Source of the DNA: Levilactobacillus acidifarinae DSM 19394 = JCM 15949
Lineage (GTDB): Bacteria > Bacillota > Bacilli > Lactobacillales > Lactobacillaceae
DNA: 64,000 nt
NCBI RefSeq assembly: GCF_001434835.1
Contig: NZ_AZDV01000009.1
Coordinates: forward strand, 1-64,000
Direction: 5' to 3'
A program made the translations under genes and the position numbers. The notes under the pieces are model-generated. The model did no database searches and had not been told where the DNA came from. It saw only the letters and a list, made by a program, of their open reading frames with translations. This document shows positions 27,875-37,182 of the stretch, piece after piece. Position 1 is the first letter of the stretch. Each line of letters begins with the position of its first letter.

Positions 27875-28840
27875 TTACCGTAAAATATACGGCATCTTCA
27901 ATAACTTAAATAAGTCCTCGACGGTCATGTCGTAGATTTTGGTGTAATAATCCGGCGTGTCCTCGCTCGGCTTGGGTGCCGACAACACGAAGGCGTTCTG
28001 GTTGTCCGCCCGGTTAAAGCCGACGTACGCCCGCCGTTGCGTGGTCTTGTCGTGCATATCGGAGTGGTAGAGTTCAAACATCTGCCGTACCTGCAAACTT
28101 AATTGCCGCTTAGACACCACACTGGTCAGCGTGGTGAATTCGGTGTTGTGCAGGGCCGGTAAGTGCCAGGCTTCCAACTGTTCATCGAAGGCCTTGAACA
28201 ACTTGACCACGTTGCGCCGGAAGGTAAATGGCGACGTGACCGGTTTAGCCATGATCAACGCGTACAACTTTTGAGCGGCCGCCAAACTGATCGGGTAATC
28301 CTGCTTAAACTGCTTTAAAATATCGTCGTGCCCGTCACCGAAGAAGACCAATGCGTCGAGAAGCGTCAGGGTCCGCAACGTCATTTCGTCGTCGACCGGC
28401 GTGGGTTCCGGCTTAATCGTGGCCTGAACGCCCTTAAGGTACAGGTCTTCGATGGCCGGCGTAATCAGATTGTGCTTGCGTTGTTCGCTAACGACCACCA
28501 CGTGACTGACGATGTCGTAGAGTTCGGTCCCCATGATCATCAGCTGTTCGTCGAGTTGATCGTTGCCCGTGGTCAACGAGAAGAAGACCTGTGGGAAGCC
28601 GGAGAGAATCATCAACAGGTGTAAGAGTTCGTGAGACGCCGTGTAGTTAGGCGCCGTTAAGTCCGCCACCTGAATTTGAATATTCTTGCCGTCTTGAACC
28701 TGTTGGGCTTGGTCGTGCCGTACGTAACCGGCCTGGAGTTGACCGATAAACTGAACCTCCACCTTACCGGGATAGATCTCGTTAACTTTATTGATTAAAT
28801 CTTGAACTTCTGGCGAAATTTGAACGTCTTTTGCTTCCAT
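27875..28840 (-). CDS. IpaB/EvcA-type family protein with HELLH motif
   Basis: The 321-residue cytosolic protein resembles a lactobacillar family annotated 'IpaB/EvcA family', a label without firm functional basis. An ASHELLHLLM segment (HELLH at about residues 70-74) fits the HExxH pattern of zinc metallopeptidases. No signal peptide or membrane segment is seen. I place the start at the ATG at 28838-28840; a GTG at 28853-28855 overlapping the mvaA stop is an alternative. It lies directly downstream of mvaA. Function is unknown. Confidence 0.7.
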   Translation of the reverse strand: MEAKDVQISPEVQDLINKVNEIYPGKVEVQFIGQLQAGYVRHDQAQQVQDGKNIQIQVADLTAPNYTASHELLHLLMILSGFPQVFFSLTTGNDQLDEQLMIMGTELYDIVSHVVVVSEQRKHNLITPAIEDLYLKGVQATIKPEPTPVDDEMTLRTLTLLDALVFFGDGHDDILKQFKQDYPISLAAAQKLYALIMAKPVTSPFTFRRNVVKLFKAFDEQLEAWHLPALHNTEFTTLTSVVSKRQLSLQVRQMFELYHSDMHDKTTQRRAYVGFNRADNQNAFVLSAPKPSEDTPDYYTKIYDMTVEDLFKLLKMPYILR

Positions 28841-28847
28841 AATTAAG

Positions 28848-30116
28848 TTAGTCACCCGTTTTCTTTGAATTTACCTGCCGAACCGCCCGTAACGCGGATC
28901 GGGCCTGCGCGGTGGTGGGTTGCGTCGCCGTTAAGCGCTGAACCACCGCCGGCACCTCGGCGGGCGTGGCGCCCACCGAAAGCGCTAAGGATTTAAGTTG
29001 TAAATGCATGTGCCCCTGTTGGATGCCGTCCGTGACTAGAGCGCGTAAGGCGGCCAAATTTTGGGCCAACCCCACAGCGACCGTCAAGCGCATCAGGTGC
29101 CGCGCATCGGTCACGTGAGCCAACTGCTGGTTAATCGCCACCAACGGAAAGACCCGCGTGGCGCCCCCCACGAAGCCCAGGGCCAGGGGCAGGGTTAATT
29201 CCCCGTGTAACGTTTGCCCGTCGAGCCACCACCGACTCAACCCGCGGTAATGACCATCGCGACTCGCGTAGACGTGCGCACCGCTTTCCACGGCGCGCCA
29301 ATCGTTGCCCATCGCCAGCACCACGGCATCGATACCGTTCATGATGCCCTTGTTGTGCGTCGCCGCACGGTAGGGGTCGACCTGGGCAAAGTCACTGGCG
29401 GCGCATAGCCGTTGGGCCACGGTCAACCCCTCGAGCGTTTTAGTCTTGAGGTTAGCGACGGGCACCGCACACCGCGCCGTTGCTAGACTATGCGTGGCGT
29501 AGTTACTTAAAATACTCATTAAAATATCCGTGGCGTGGTGGGACCGTAAATAGTGGGCCACGGCCTCGGCCATGGTATTGACCAGGTTAGCCCCCATGGC
29601 CTCCCCCACGTCGATAAACAGGTCGAGTGACACCCAATCCGGCGGTAATACCCGCACCCGAATCGACCGGGCACCACCCCCGTGCGTCACTAATGACGGG
29701 TGGGCCGCGTCGGCCACCGCCAATAACTCGGCCTGGTGGTTTAAAATCCAGCCCTTCAGTTCGGCCGGATCGGTCACCTTTTGACAAACAATCTGGCCCA
29801 TCAATTCACGCTGAGTCACCTGCGTCGTGATGCCTTGCTGGCCATCATCGAGCATTCGGCCCCCGTTACTAGCCGCCGCGATCACCGAGGGCTCCTCGGT
29901 GACCATGGGGACCGCCACGGTCTGGCCGTCGACGTGCAGGTTCACCGCCACGCCCTCCGGTAATCCGTAGGTGGTCAGGTAGTTTTCAATCAGTTCTTCG
30001 TCGGTCGCTTGGCGTTTCTGCGCCACCGTGGCCAGCTGACTCAGCGTTAAGTGACTCGCTTGGGCCAGTTGGTCGCGCCGCTGCCCGTAAGGCAAGCGGT
30101 AAAAGGGAACGGTCAT
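28848..30116 (-). CDS. mvaA: Hydroxymethylglutaryl-CoA reductase (class II)
   Basis: This enzyme reduces HMG-CoA to mevalonate, committing carbon to isoprenoids through the mevalonate pathway used by lactobacilli. The 422-residue protein shows the class II motifs EEPSVIAAASNGG near residue 80, GEAMGANLVNTMAE near 180 and ATHNKGIMNGIDAV near 255. The ATG at 30114-30116 follows AGGAGG and overlaps the end of the Ppx/GppA gene. It is in the operon with Ppx/GppA, the EvcA-type gene and the sirtuin. Confidence 0.95.
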   Translation of the reverse strand: MTVPFYRLPYGQRRDQLAQASHLTLSQLATVAQKRQATDEELIENYLTTYGLPEGVAVNLHVDGQTVAVPMVTEEPSVIAAASNGGRMLDDGQQGITTQVTQRELMGQIVCQKVTDPAELKGWILNHQAELLAVADAAHPSLVTHGGGARSIRVRVLPPDWVSLDLFIDVGEAMGANLVNTMAEAVAHYLRSHHATDILMSILSNYATHSLATARCAVPVANLKTKTLEGLTVAQRLCAASDFAQVDPYRAATHNKGIMNGIDAVVLAMGNDWRAVESGAHVYASRDGHYRGLSRWWLDGQTLHGELTLPLALGFVGGATRVFPLVAINQQLAHVTDARHLMRLTVAVGLAQNLAALRALVTDGIQQGHMHLQLKSLALSVGATPAEVPAVVQRLTATQPTTAQARSALRAVRQVNSKKTGD

Positions 30117-30126
30117 GTTGGGCCTC

Positions 30127-31047
30127 CTAACGTTGACTAAGGTACTCGGAAATGATGCCCTCACGCACACCGCTTTCGGAAAAGACCACGCGATCGGAAT
30201 CTAACATCTGTAGGAGCGTCACCAGCGGTAACATACCGCCTAGAATAATGTCGGCGCGTTCCGGTTCGAGACCAGAAATGCGTTTACGTTCCTTTAAAGA
30301 CACCCGAATCAAGCGTTCGAAGGTCCGCATCACTTGGTCGGTGGTCAGGCGGTACCCGTGGATGTTTTCCACGTGCAGAATCTTTTGCTGCTGCCGGTTC
30401 ATCCGGGCCAGCGTCCGGTTCGCCCCACCCAACAACACCAGCGGAAGATGTTTGGCGTCGTTCAACCACCAAATATCTCGCAGGCGTTCGCGTAAAAAGA
30501 CCTGGGCGGAAAAGAGATCGACGGCCGTGACCCGGTCGTCTAGACGAAACTGTTCGGAGAGGTTGACCGCGCCAAACGGCACGCTGATCAGGTTAGCATC
30601 CCGGCCGTCCTTCACGTGCACCAGCTCGCAACTGGCCCCCCCGGTGTCGAGCAATAAACAGTCCTTGACCTTCAGCCGGTTGACCGCGCCCAAATAATCG
30701 TAATAGGCTTCCTGATCGCCGGAGAGCACCTCCAAGTCGATGTGGGTCGCCGCTTTGACCTGTGACAGAAAATCAGCACGGTTGCGGGCCTGCCGCACAG
30801 CCGCCGTGGCAATGCCCCGGACAATCAGGTTGGGCAGGTGCTCGTAATACGGCCGAAACGACCGCAGCGCCGAGATGGTCCGCGCCATCGCCTTGGGCTG
30901 TAAAATCTTTTCCGGGCCCATCCCTTCGGACAGGCGGCTATCGACCTTGACCCGGTTCACTTCCCGGTAAGTGCCATCATTGCGCAATTCATTGACCGCT
31001 AAGCGCACCGAATTCGACCCTAAATCCACAATCGCTAAATTCTGCAT
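30127..31047 (-). CDS. Ppx/GppA-family exopolyphosphatase/phosphatase
   Basis: The 306-residue protein has the ASKHA fold of Ppx/GppA enzymes with the phosphate loops DLGSNSVRLAV (about 8-18) and LLDTGGASCELV (about 137-148). Members hydrolyse polyphosphate or pppGpp. The single two-lobed domain without a C-terminal HD extension is the short Ppx form. The ATG follows GGGGGA. It starts 17 bases after trpS and leads the mvaA group, with no terminator between, so some transcription may come from the trpS T-box. Confidence 0.9.
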   Translation of the reverse strand: MQNLAIVDLGSNSVRLAVNELRNDGTYREVNRVKVDSRLSEGMGPEKILQPKAMARTISALRSFRPYYEHLPNLIVRGIATAAVRQARNRADFLSQVKAATHIDLEVLSGDQEAYYDYLGAVNRLKVKDCLLLDTGGASCELVHVKDGRDANLISVPFGAVNLSEQFRLDDRVTAVDLFSAQVFLRERLRDIWWLNDAKHLPLVLLGGANRTLARMNRQQQKILHVENIHGYRLTTDQVMRTFERLIRVSLKERKRISGLEPERADIILGGMLPLVTLLQMLDSDRVVFSESGVREGIISEYLSQR

Positions 31048-31064
31048 GGTCAGTCCCCCGTTTT

Positions 31065-32084
31065 TTAACCGAAGTAGTCGATTCCAACGGCGTGCCGGAC
31101 TTCACGTAGCGTCTGGGCCGCCACTTGGTTGGCCTTTTCACTACCTTGTTTCAGGATGTCGTAAACGCCGGCGGGATCGGCCGCAAAGTGTTCGCGCCGT
31201 TCCCGAATCGGCTTTAGTTCGGCCTGCAACACGTCGTTTAGATACCGTTTAATTTTAACATCCCCTAAGCCACCGTGCTGGTATTGTGCCTTCAAGTCGG
31301 CGACTTTAGCCTTGTCATCGGCAAAAATGTCCAGGTAGGTGAAGACCGTGTTGCCTTCAATGTGACCGGGATCTTCCACGTGGATGTGTTCGGGATCGGT
31401 GTACATCGACATGACCTTCTTTTGAATCGTGTCGGCGTCGTCGCCCAAGTAAATGGCGTTGTTTAATGACTTACTCATCTTGGCGTTCCCGTCTAAACCG
31501 GGAATTCGGCCGAGGCCCTTAGCTGGGAAGTAGCCTTCAGGTTCCACCAGGATTTCTTGACCGTAAACGTTGTTGAAGCTCCGCACGATTTCACGCGTTT
31601 GTTCTAGCATCGGTTCTTGGTCATCACCAACGGGTACCGTGTCGGCCTTAAACGCCGTGATGTCGGCGGCTTGGCTGACCGGGTAGATGAAGAACCCCGC
31701 GGGCACACTTTCCCCAAAGGCCTTTTGCTTAATTTCGGTCTTAACGGTTGGATTCCGGTTTAACCGGGCAACGGAGACCAGGTTCAGGTAAGTCATGGTC
31801 AATTCGCTTAACGCTGGAATCTGCGATTGCACCAGAATCGTCGACTTGGCTGGGTCAATGCCCACGGCCAAATAGTCGAGTGCCACTTGTAATAAGCTAT
31901 GGCGAATCTTTTCGGGATCACGCGCGTTATCGGTCAGCGCCTGGGTGTCGGCAATCATGATGAAGGTGTCGTAATCCCCGGTGTTTTGGAGCATCACCCG
32001 GTTTTTCAGGGAGCCAACGTAATGGCCGATGTGGAGCTTACCAGTGGGGCGATCGCCCGTTAAAATCACGTGTTTGTTTGTCAT
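31065..32084 (-). CDS. trpS: Tryptophanyl-tRNA synthetase
   Basis: The 339-residue class I synthetase charges tRNA-Trp. It shows [17 protein letters not shown] (HIGH motif, about 8-24) and [10 protein letters not shown] (KMSKS motif near 198). The ATG at 32082-32084 follows AAAGGAAG. A T-box leader directly upstream (32104-32320) shows that expression is induced when tRNA-Trp is uncharged. Length is typical. Assignment is secure. Confidence 0.98.
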   Translation of the reverse strand: MTNKHVILTGDRPTGKLHIGHYVGSLKNRVMLQNTGDYDTFIMIADTQALTDNARDPEKIRHSLLQVALDYLAVGIDPAKSTILVQSQIPALSELTMTYLNLVSVARLNRNPTVKTEIKQKAFGESVPAGFFIYPVSQAADITAFKADTVPVGDDQEPMLEQTREIVRSFNNVYGQEILVEPEGYFPAKGLGRIPGLDGNAKMSKSLNNAIYLGDDADTIQKKVMSMYTDPEHIHVEDPGHIEGNTVFTYLDIFADDKAKVADLKAQYQHGGLGDVKIKRYLNDVLQAELKPIRERREHFAADPAGVYDILKQGSEKANQVAAQTLREVRHAVGIDYFG

Positions 32085-32103
32085 GAGAATCTTCCTTTCT
32101 ACT

Positions 32104-32320
32104 AAAAAGCGCCCCATTGACGACTGTCAATAGGACGCTTGTGCGCGGTACCACCTAACTTGTGACCACTTGGGATCACCACTTTCAGCCGTTAACGGGG
32201 CCACCGCGAGTTCATCGTCGTTTAAACCGTCTCGACCCACTTCGACCGTGACACCGTTGCAGCAAATCGGCGTCTCTCTGAGATTAGTCTACTCCATCGA
32301 AACTCATGCCTACAGTTTAG
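32104..32320 (-). promoter_or_regulatory. T-box riboswitch of trpS
   Basis: On the minus strand the invariant AGGTGGTACCGCG (32143-32155) is followed by a terminator, AAGCGTCCTATTGAC / GTCAATGGGGCGCTT plus TTTTT (32104-32140). Upstream, Stem I features include GGAGTAGAC and AGAGAG...GCAACGGTG segments. A TGG triplet at 32237-32239 in GAAGTGGGTC is placed to be the Trp specifier codon, matching trpS. The class is certain; the exact 5' end and specifier pairing are inferred. Confidence 0.93.
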
Positions 32321-32972
32321 TGGATTTGGGGGCGAAAGTAAACCGAAATCATGACGGAAATCTTAGCAGACTAAACTGGCGTCTTAGTTAGGAAGAAGCT
32401 GGTCGCTCTCCGCCGCAATTGATTTAATATGACAATCGTCATTAACTACTACCACAGACGATGTTGCTGATTTCACACCGGTAAAGATGTCCGTTACCTA
32501 ACTGTTTCCCAGAATGTAATTATCCTCATTAGCCACGGTCATCCATTTAATTACACATTTAGTTAAACCCCATCCGAGAGTTACCGTTACTGCTAGGGTC
32601 TGTCTTAAAACTCTAGCACAGATTTAAATGGCCATTCTTTACCTCTCAGTTGAAAAAGGATCTGATTTAGTCGTCGTTATAACCCGTGTAAGCTGGAGGG
32701 CCAGTCAGAAATGGGCTCAGGGGTGAAATTTGTGTTGGTCGGTGTTTTTTACCGACCTAGACAAAGGTCGGTCTTCAAGACCTGGTTTGTGGGCTTGAAG
32801 CCGTGCCCACCCCGTTCCAGCCCATTTCTGACTGACCCGGAAGCGTTTAATCCGCCAAGCTAATCTCTTAAAGTCCCCACAATTTCACCAACGGTCTTTG
32901 ATTGACAGCGCCCCAAAATGTGACTAAACTTGTTAAGCAATTTAGCCAATTCTAATGAAGGAGGCGGTCATC
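32321..32972. other. Gene-free region between trpS T-box and helD
   Basis: No coding sequence was recognised. The left 360 bases show nothing distinctive apart from moderately AT-rich DNA that may hold the trpS promoter. Repeat A copy 3 occupies 32686-32848, and the remaining 120 bases hold the helD promoter region and an AAGGAGG ribosome site. Confidence 0.6.
32686..32848 (+). repeat. Dispersed intergenic repeat A, copy 3
   Basis: This is the clearest copy. Terminal arms CAGTCAGAAATGGGCT and AGCCCATTTCTGACTG are perfect inverted repeats of 16 bases. Inside are GGTCGGT-N6-ACCGACC and then GGTCGGTCTTCAAGACC, giving mutually exclusive hairpins, and a GGGCTTGAAGCC dyad. No open reading frame or transposase is present, so it looks like a MITE or a structured repeat. 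Confidence 0.9.
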
Positions 32973-35279
32973 TTGACCACCAGCGAACAAGCCAACGAGC
33001 AACACCGCGTGGACGACGTGGTTCAACAAATCGGCACCCGTATCGACCGCACCACGAGCGAGTATAATGACGCCCACAAAGAGTTGCGCAACGTGTTAAA
33101 AAACTATACCGAAAACACGTCGGTCAACTGGTTTGAAGTCGATGACCGAATCGAAACCAGTGCCGAACTCCAGCAACAACGGGCCCTGGTTTCCCGTTTA
33201 ACCGAAAACCAAAATATCATTCAAGATCAGTTAACCACCTTTCAAGAACTCAAAAAGTCGCCCTACTTTGGGCGCATCGACATTCAAGATCCCGATGAAC
33301 CGACACCCGAATCACTGTATATCGGAACAGCGTCGTTCGTTGACGATGACGAGAACTTCTTAGTCTATGACTGGCGTGCCCCCATCTCTAGTATCTACTA
33401 CAACGGGGTCCTGGGTCAGGTAGCCTACGACACGCCGGCCGGTCAGCAACAAACCGACCTCCTCAAAAAACGTCAATTTCTCATTCAAGACAGCCAAATC
33501 CAAAGTATGTTCGACACCAACGAAACCGTGGGCGACGAAATGCTCCAACACGTCTTGGGCGAACAAAACGACGCGACCATGCAAAACATCGTGGCCACCA
33601 TTCAGCGTGAACAAAACGACATCATCCGCGACGTCCACAGCGACTTGCTGGTGGTTCAAGGCGTCGCCGGCTCCGGGAAGACCTCCGCAATTTTACAACG
33701 CATCGCTTTTCTGTTGTACCACAGCCGCCGCGACCTTGAGGCCGACCAAATCGTGTTGTTCTCCCCCAACCGCCTGTTCAGTCACTACATTAGTGACGTC
33801 TTACCCAGCCTCGGGGAACGGAACATGCGCCAGGTAACCCTGGCCGAGTTTTTGACCCAACGGTTCCAGGGGCTCAAGGTCCAGACCCAGTTCGAACGGT
33901 ACGAAAGCGACCAACAACACCCCGTTCATCTGGCCCTACGCAACTTTCAGGAAAGCGCGGCGATGATGAGTGCCGTGGCCGATTACTGTAAAAAATGTCC
34001 GGCCAACGACCTACAATTCACCGACATTCGCTTCAACGGCCGGGTCTTCTTCGATCACCAGGAGATTCGCGACATCTACCGCCAGTTTCCGGTGGGCTTA
34101 CCCGCGGCGGAACGGTTCTTAAAGACCAAGAACGTTCTCGAAAAACGGCTCCGCAAACAAATTGCTGAGGAAGCCAAAGCCGACTGGGTCCGCGACACCA
34201 TCGACCAACTCAGCGACGAAGACTATCACAACCTGCTGGGGGCCAAGCACCTCGGCCAATTTGAACAACTCGACGACGAGATCGACTTCATTGCCCGGCA
34301 AATCGTGCGCCGCCGCTTACGGCAGGTCGACGACGCCATCTACAACGGGTACTTTTTGGACGTTTACAGCCAATACACCGCCTTTCTAAAGCAGTGTCCC
34401 TTACCGGCTGACGTGACGGCCGACCAGTGGCAGGCCGTCATCGACCGTTACCAACACGACATCGAATTCCACCGGTTGGCGTTGACCGATGCCGCCCCGC
34501 TACTTTACCTACGCGACCTCTTGATCGGTGGCGGGATGAATCACCAGATGCAGCACCTGTTCGTCGACGAAATGCAGGACTATTCGATTGCTCAGTTAAT
34601 TTACCTGCAACACGCCTTTCCTCGCGCTAAACTCACGCTTCTGGGCGACAGCGAACAGGCCCTCTTCAAGGCCGTTGAGTCACCCGAGTCCATCTTGAAG
34701 AAGTTAGGCGCGGCCTTACACGCCAAGCGTTCACGTTTGATCACCCTGCGGCGCTCGTACCGGTCAACGCTCCCCATCACCACCTTTGCCAAGGCGCTTC
34801 TGCCCGATGGCGACCAGATTGAGGCCTTCAACCGACCAGGGGATCTGCCCAAGGTCGTGATCCGCTACGACGACGCGTCAGCGTTTAAGGCCCTGACCCA
34901 CGAAGTCCAAACGGAGCTGGCGACTAGTGGGACCGTGGCGATCCTCACCAAGAACACCGCCGAAGCTAAGTACGTTTACCAGGAACTGCACGCCACCGTT
35001 GACCTGACCCGGTTAACCGATACCGACCGGTCATTGCCCAAGGGCGTGGTGGTCTTGCCGATTTACCTGGCCAAAGGACTGGAATTTGACAGCGTGATCG
35101 CCTATAACGTTTCGGCGGAAAATTATCCGGATCAACAATTGACCGGCACGCTCTACACGATTGCCTCTAGGGCCATGCACCACCTGACCCTGTTGAGCAT
35201 CGGGCCGGTATCGCCACTCATCGCCTCCGAGAATATTCCGCAAAGCGATCTACAAATTGAACACGAACTCTTAAACTAG
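32973..35279 (+). CDS. helD: HelD-like UvrD-family ATPase (RNA polymerase recycling type)
   Basis: The 768-residue protein is a superfamily 1 ATPase of the HelD/helicase IV type. The N-terminal part is a charged helical region (about 1-75) as in HelD. Walker A VVQGVAGSGKTS lies near 230, Walker B VDEMQDYS near 530 and a later LRRSYRST motif near 593. HelD binds RNA polymerase and releases it from stalled complexes. I choose the TTG at 32973-32975 because AAGGAGG lies eight bases before it, whereas the upstream ATG sits within that site. DNA-repair helicase is the alternative. Confidence 0.85.
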   Translation: MTTSEQANEQHRVDDVVQQIGTRIDRTTSEYNDAHKELRNVLKNYTENTSVNWFEVDDRIETSAELQQQRALVSRLTENQNIIQDQLTTFQELKKSPYFGRIDIQDPDEPTPESLYIGTASFVDDDENFLVYDWRAPISSIYYNGVLGQVAYDTPAGQQQTDLLKKRQFLIQDSQIQSMFDTNETVGDEMLQHVLGEQNDATMQNIVATIQREQNDIIRDVHSDLLVVQGVAGSGKTSAILQRIAFLLYHSRRDLEADQIVLFSPNRLFSHYISDVLPSLGERNMRQVTLAEFLTQRFQGLKVQTQFERYESDQQHPVHLALRNFQESAAMMSAVADYCKKCPANDLQFTDIRFNGRVFFDHQEIRDIYRQFPVGLPAAERFLKTKNVLEKRLRKQIAEEAKADWVRDTIDQLSDEDYHNLLGAKHLGQFEQLDDEIDFIARQIVRRRLRQVDDAIYNGYFLDVYSQYTAFLKQCPLPADVTADQWQAVIDRYQHDIEFHRLALTDAAPLLYLRDLLIGGGMNHQMQHLFVDEMQDYSIAQLIYLQHAFPRAKLTLLGDSEQALFKAVESPESILKKLGAALHAKRSRLITLRRSYRSTLPITTFAKALLPDGDQIEAFNRPGDLPKVVIRYDDASAFKALTHEVQTELATSGTVAILTKNTAEAKYVYQELHATVDLTRLTDTDRSLPKGVVVLPIYLAKGLEFDSVIAYNVSAENYPDQQLTGTLYTIASRAMHHLTLLSIGPVSPLIASENIPQSDLQIEHELLN

Positions 35280-35310
35280 CTGATTATTTAATCCATACTA
35301 GGTCCCATCA

Positions 35311-35356
35311 AAACAGAGTCCCCCAAGTTAACGACTTGGTGGACTCTGTTTTTTTA
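35311..35356. terminator. Bidirectional terminator between helD and pucR
   Basis: AAACAGAGTCC...AAG / CTTGGTGGACTCTGTTT with an A-run before and a T-run after serves convergent helD (plus) and pucR (minus). Confidence 0.93.
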
Positions 35357-35357
35357 G

Positions 35358-37007
35358 CTACTCACTAAGTTTAGGGACGTTTTCACCCTTGGACAGCTCT
35401 AACGCCAACCGTAAGTTCAAGCTGTTTTGGGGTTGCTTCACCGAAATTCCTAGCAATTTTTCGCACTGCTTAATCCGGTATTTAATGGTGTTGCGGTGCA
35501 GATACAAGGTATTTGCCGTCTTGGTGATCTCGCAATTATAATCCAGATAATATTGCAAGGTCTTCCGGAGATCCACGGTCGCCGTATCTTCCGGATAGGC
35601 CAACTCACCCAAGATTTTCTCACAGAAGTAGTGAATATCTTCCTCGTCGGTTCCCTCAAATAACCCGATTAACCCCTTGGGCCGGTAGTAGTTGATCGTT
35701 TCGATCTCGGTGCGCTGCTTAATCTCCGTCAAGGCCGATTTGGCCTCGATGTAGGAATTAGAGATATCTTCGATGGTTTCACACGCATTCCCAAACGAGA
35801 AACTCAAGCGAATACCTAAGGCGTCCTCCAATTCCTTAACCAGATTCGTCAGCGTCCGTTCCAAATCGGGTTCTTCCGATTGAAACAGTAACGCGATGTC
35901 GTTACTATTCTTGACCTTAAAGACTACGACGTCTCGAATCTTCAACGGCAACTGATCTTGCATCCAGTTGTTCGCGATTTGCGATTCATCCTTGCGGTAA
36001 AAGACCTGGTTTTGGCTCTGCTCGTCGGGCACGCAATAGACTAAGGCAATCCGGTAATGGTTACTCTGGACCAACCCGTAGTTGCTGCCCAAATCAACCC
36101 AGTTACGGTGCTCTTCCGTTTGTAGGCTCTTGGCTTCGACCAATTGTGATAAGAAGTCACTCTTTAACAGGTCAAAGAAGTCTTGGACCTTGTGGTTCTT
36201 ATACAGAATAAACATCAGCGTCAACACCGCCTGCTCAATGGCAAACTCCGAGATGGGATACGGGATCTGTTCCGGGCGCAAGATCAACAGGTAGTACGGA
36301 AAATTATCGATGACGTTGACCGGATAACCCAAAACTTGCAACTTCTCACCGTTGATGTTGTTAATCACCAGGTTCGCCTTGCCTTCACTGATGCGGCGGT
36401 AGTTCTGCGCGGATAACTGTTCCGCGTAGAACGAAGCCGGGTAACTGGACCCCGAGAAGTACTGCGAGTTTCCAATGACCTTATGCCAGGGGTTCAACAG
36501 AATCACCGGGGCGTTAATAATTTTCCCGAGTTCCGCAATGAAGCGCCCGTTGCTCACGTCGTGCATCAATAAACTCGAAAACTTTTTTTGAATGTCCAAC
36601 GCGTAGGTCAGTTGTTCCGTCTTGGTATCCCACAGGTAACTCTGCATACGGTAGAGCAGCCCCCCCAGTGGTTGGGTGCTGGGAATCTTAATCAACGGAA
36701 TATTCAGTTCCGTGGCGTACGCCACCACTGCCGGATCAATATCTTCAATGAACCGCCCCACCTTAATCCCCAAAGCGGCGACTTTTTTCGTCACTAAAGA
36801 AGCTAAAAACGGCTTTAACTGTTGCTGGTCATCCTTAAAGATCATGGCCGTGGTCAGGATGATGACGTTCTCGGGAATGAAGCCCGCGATGTCCGGCGTT
36901 TCCGTAATTTCAACACTCTCGACGGGCCGGTCAAGGTCCCGATGGGTGGATAAAACCTCCAGGTCCGAAAACCGAGGTAATTTCAATAAATCATTTAAGC
37001 TACTCAC
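35358..37007 (-). CDS. pucR: PucR-family transcriptional regulator
   Basis: The 549-residue protein has an N-terminal PucR domain (about 5-125, LLKLPRFSDLEVLS), a central CdaR GGDEF-like region and a C-terminal HTH_30 (YCEITKTANTLYLHRNTIKYRI-type, about 490-545). PucR of Bacillus subtilis activates purine and allantoin catabolism, so this is the probable activator of the nearby ureide cluster. The GTG at 37005-37007 follows GAAGGGGG; an upstream TTG lies inside a cre site. It is transcribed away from the MFS gene, with cre sites in the shared 175-base gap. Confidence 0.9.
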   Translation of the reverse strand: MSSLNDLLKLPRFSDLEVLSTHRDLDRPVESVEITETPDIAGFIPENVIILTTAMIFKDDQQQLKPFLASLVTKKVAALGIKVGRFIEDIDPAVVAYATELNIPLIKIPSTQPLGGLLYRMQSYLWDTKTEQLTYALDIQKKFSSLLMHDVSNGRFIAELGKIINAPVILLNPWHKVIGNSQYFSGSSYPASFYAEQLSAQNYRRISEGKANLVINNINGEKLQVLGYPVNVIDNFPYYLLILRPEQIPYPISEFAIEQAVLTLMFILYKNHKVQDFFDLLKSDFLSQLVEAKSLQTEEHRNWVDLGSNYGLVQSNHYRIALVYCVPDEQSQNQVFYRKDESQIANNWMQDQLPLKIRDVVVFKVKNSNDIALLFQSEEPDLERTLTNLVKELEDALGIRLSFSFGNACETIEDISNSYIEAKSALTEIKQRTEIETINYYRPKGLIGLFEGTDEEDIHYFCEKILGELAYPEDTATVDLRKTLQYYLDYNCEITKTANTLYLHRNTIKYRIKQCEKLLGISVKQPQNSLNLRLALELSKGENVPKLSE

Positions 37008-37028
37008 GCTGTGACCCCCTTCATTTTG

Positions 37029-37042
37029 TGTTAGCGCTTTCA
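37029..37042 (-). promoter_or_regulatory. cre site upstream of pucR
   Basis: On the minus strand TGAAAGCGCTAACA fits the CcpA consensus TGNAARCGNWWWCA at every position. It lies 22 bases upstream of the pucR start, just after a TTGACC -35 (near 37072), and so is in position to block transcription. A small dyad ACCATATTTGGT at 37055-37066 lies between and might be a local operator. Confidence 0.8.
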
Positions 37043-37130
37043 ATTAACGATTTAACCATATTTGGTCAAAATAAACAAACTTGTTTTTTTTATGGTGCAG
37101 AACACGCAATGAAATTCTCTTAAATCTCCT

Positions 37131-37156
37131 TATAATTGGTCTTGTAAGCGTTTACA
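37131..37156 (+). promoter_or_regulatory. Promoter and cre site of the MFS transporter gene
   Basis: A TATAAT -10 (37131-37136) is followed seven bases later by TGTAAGCGTTTACA (37143-37156), a perfect cre. The site would cover the start of transcription, the usual place for CcpA repression. No good -35 is visible (AATGAA). Confidence 0.85.
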
Positions 37157-37182
37157 TATGAAAGATTTTTGGAGGGTCTATT

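Noticed and set aside
32686-32848. CRISPR or insertion sequence interpretation of repeat A
   Set aside because: Copies are dispersed rather than regularly spaced, and no transposase or cas gene is present.
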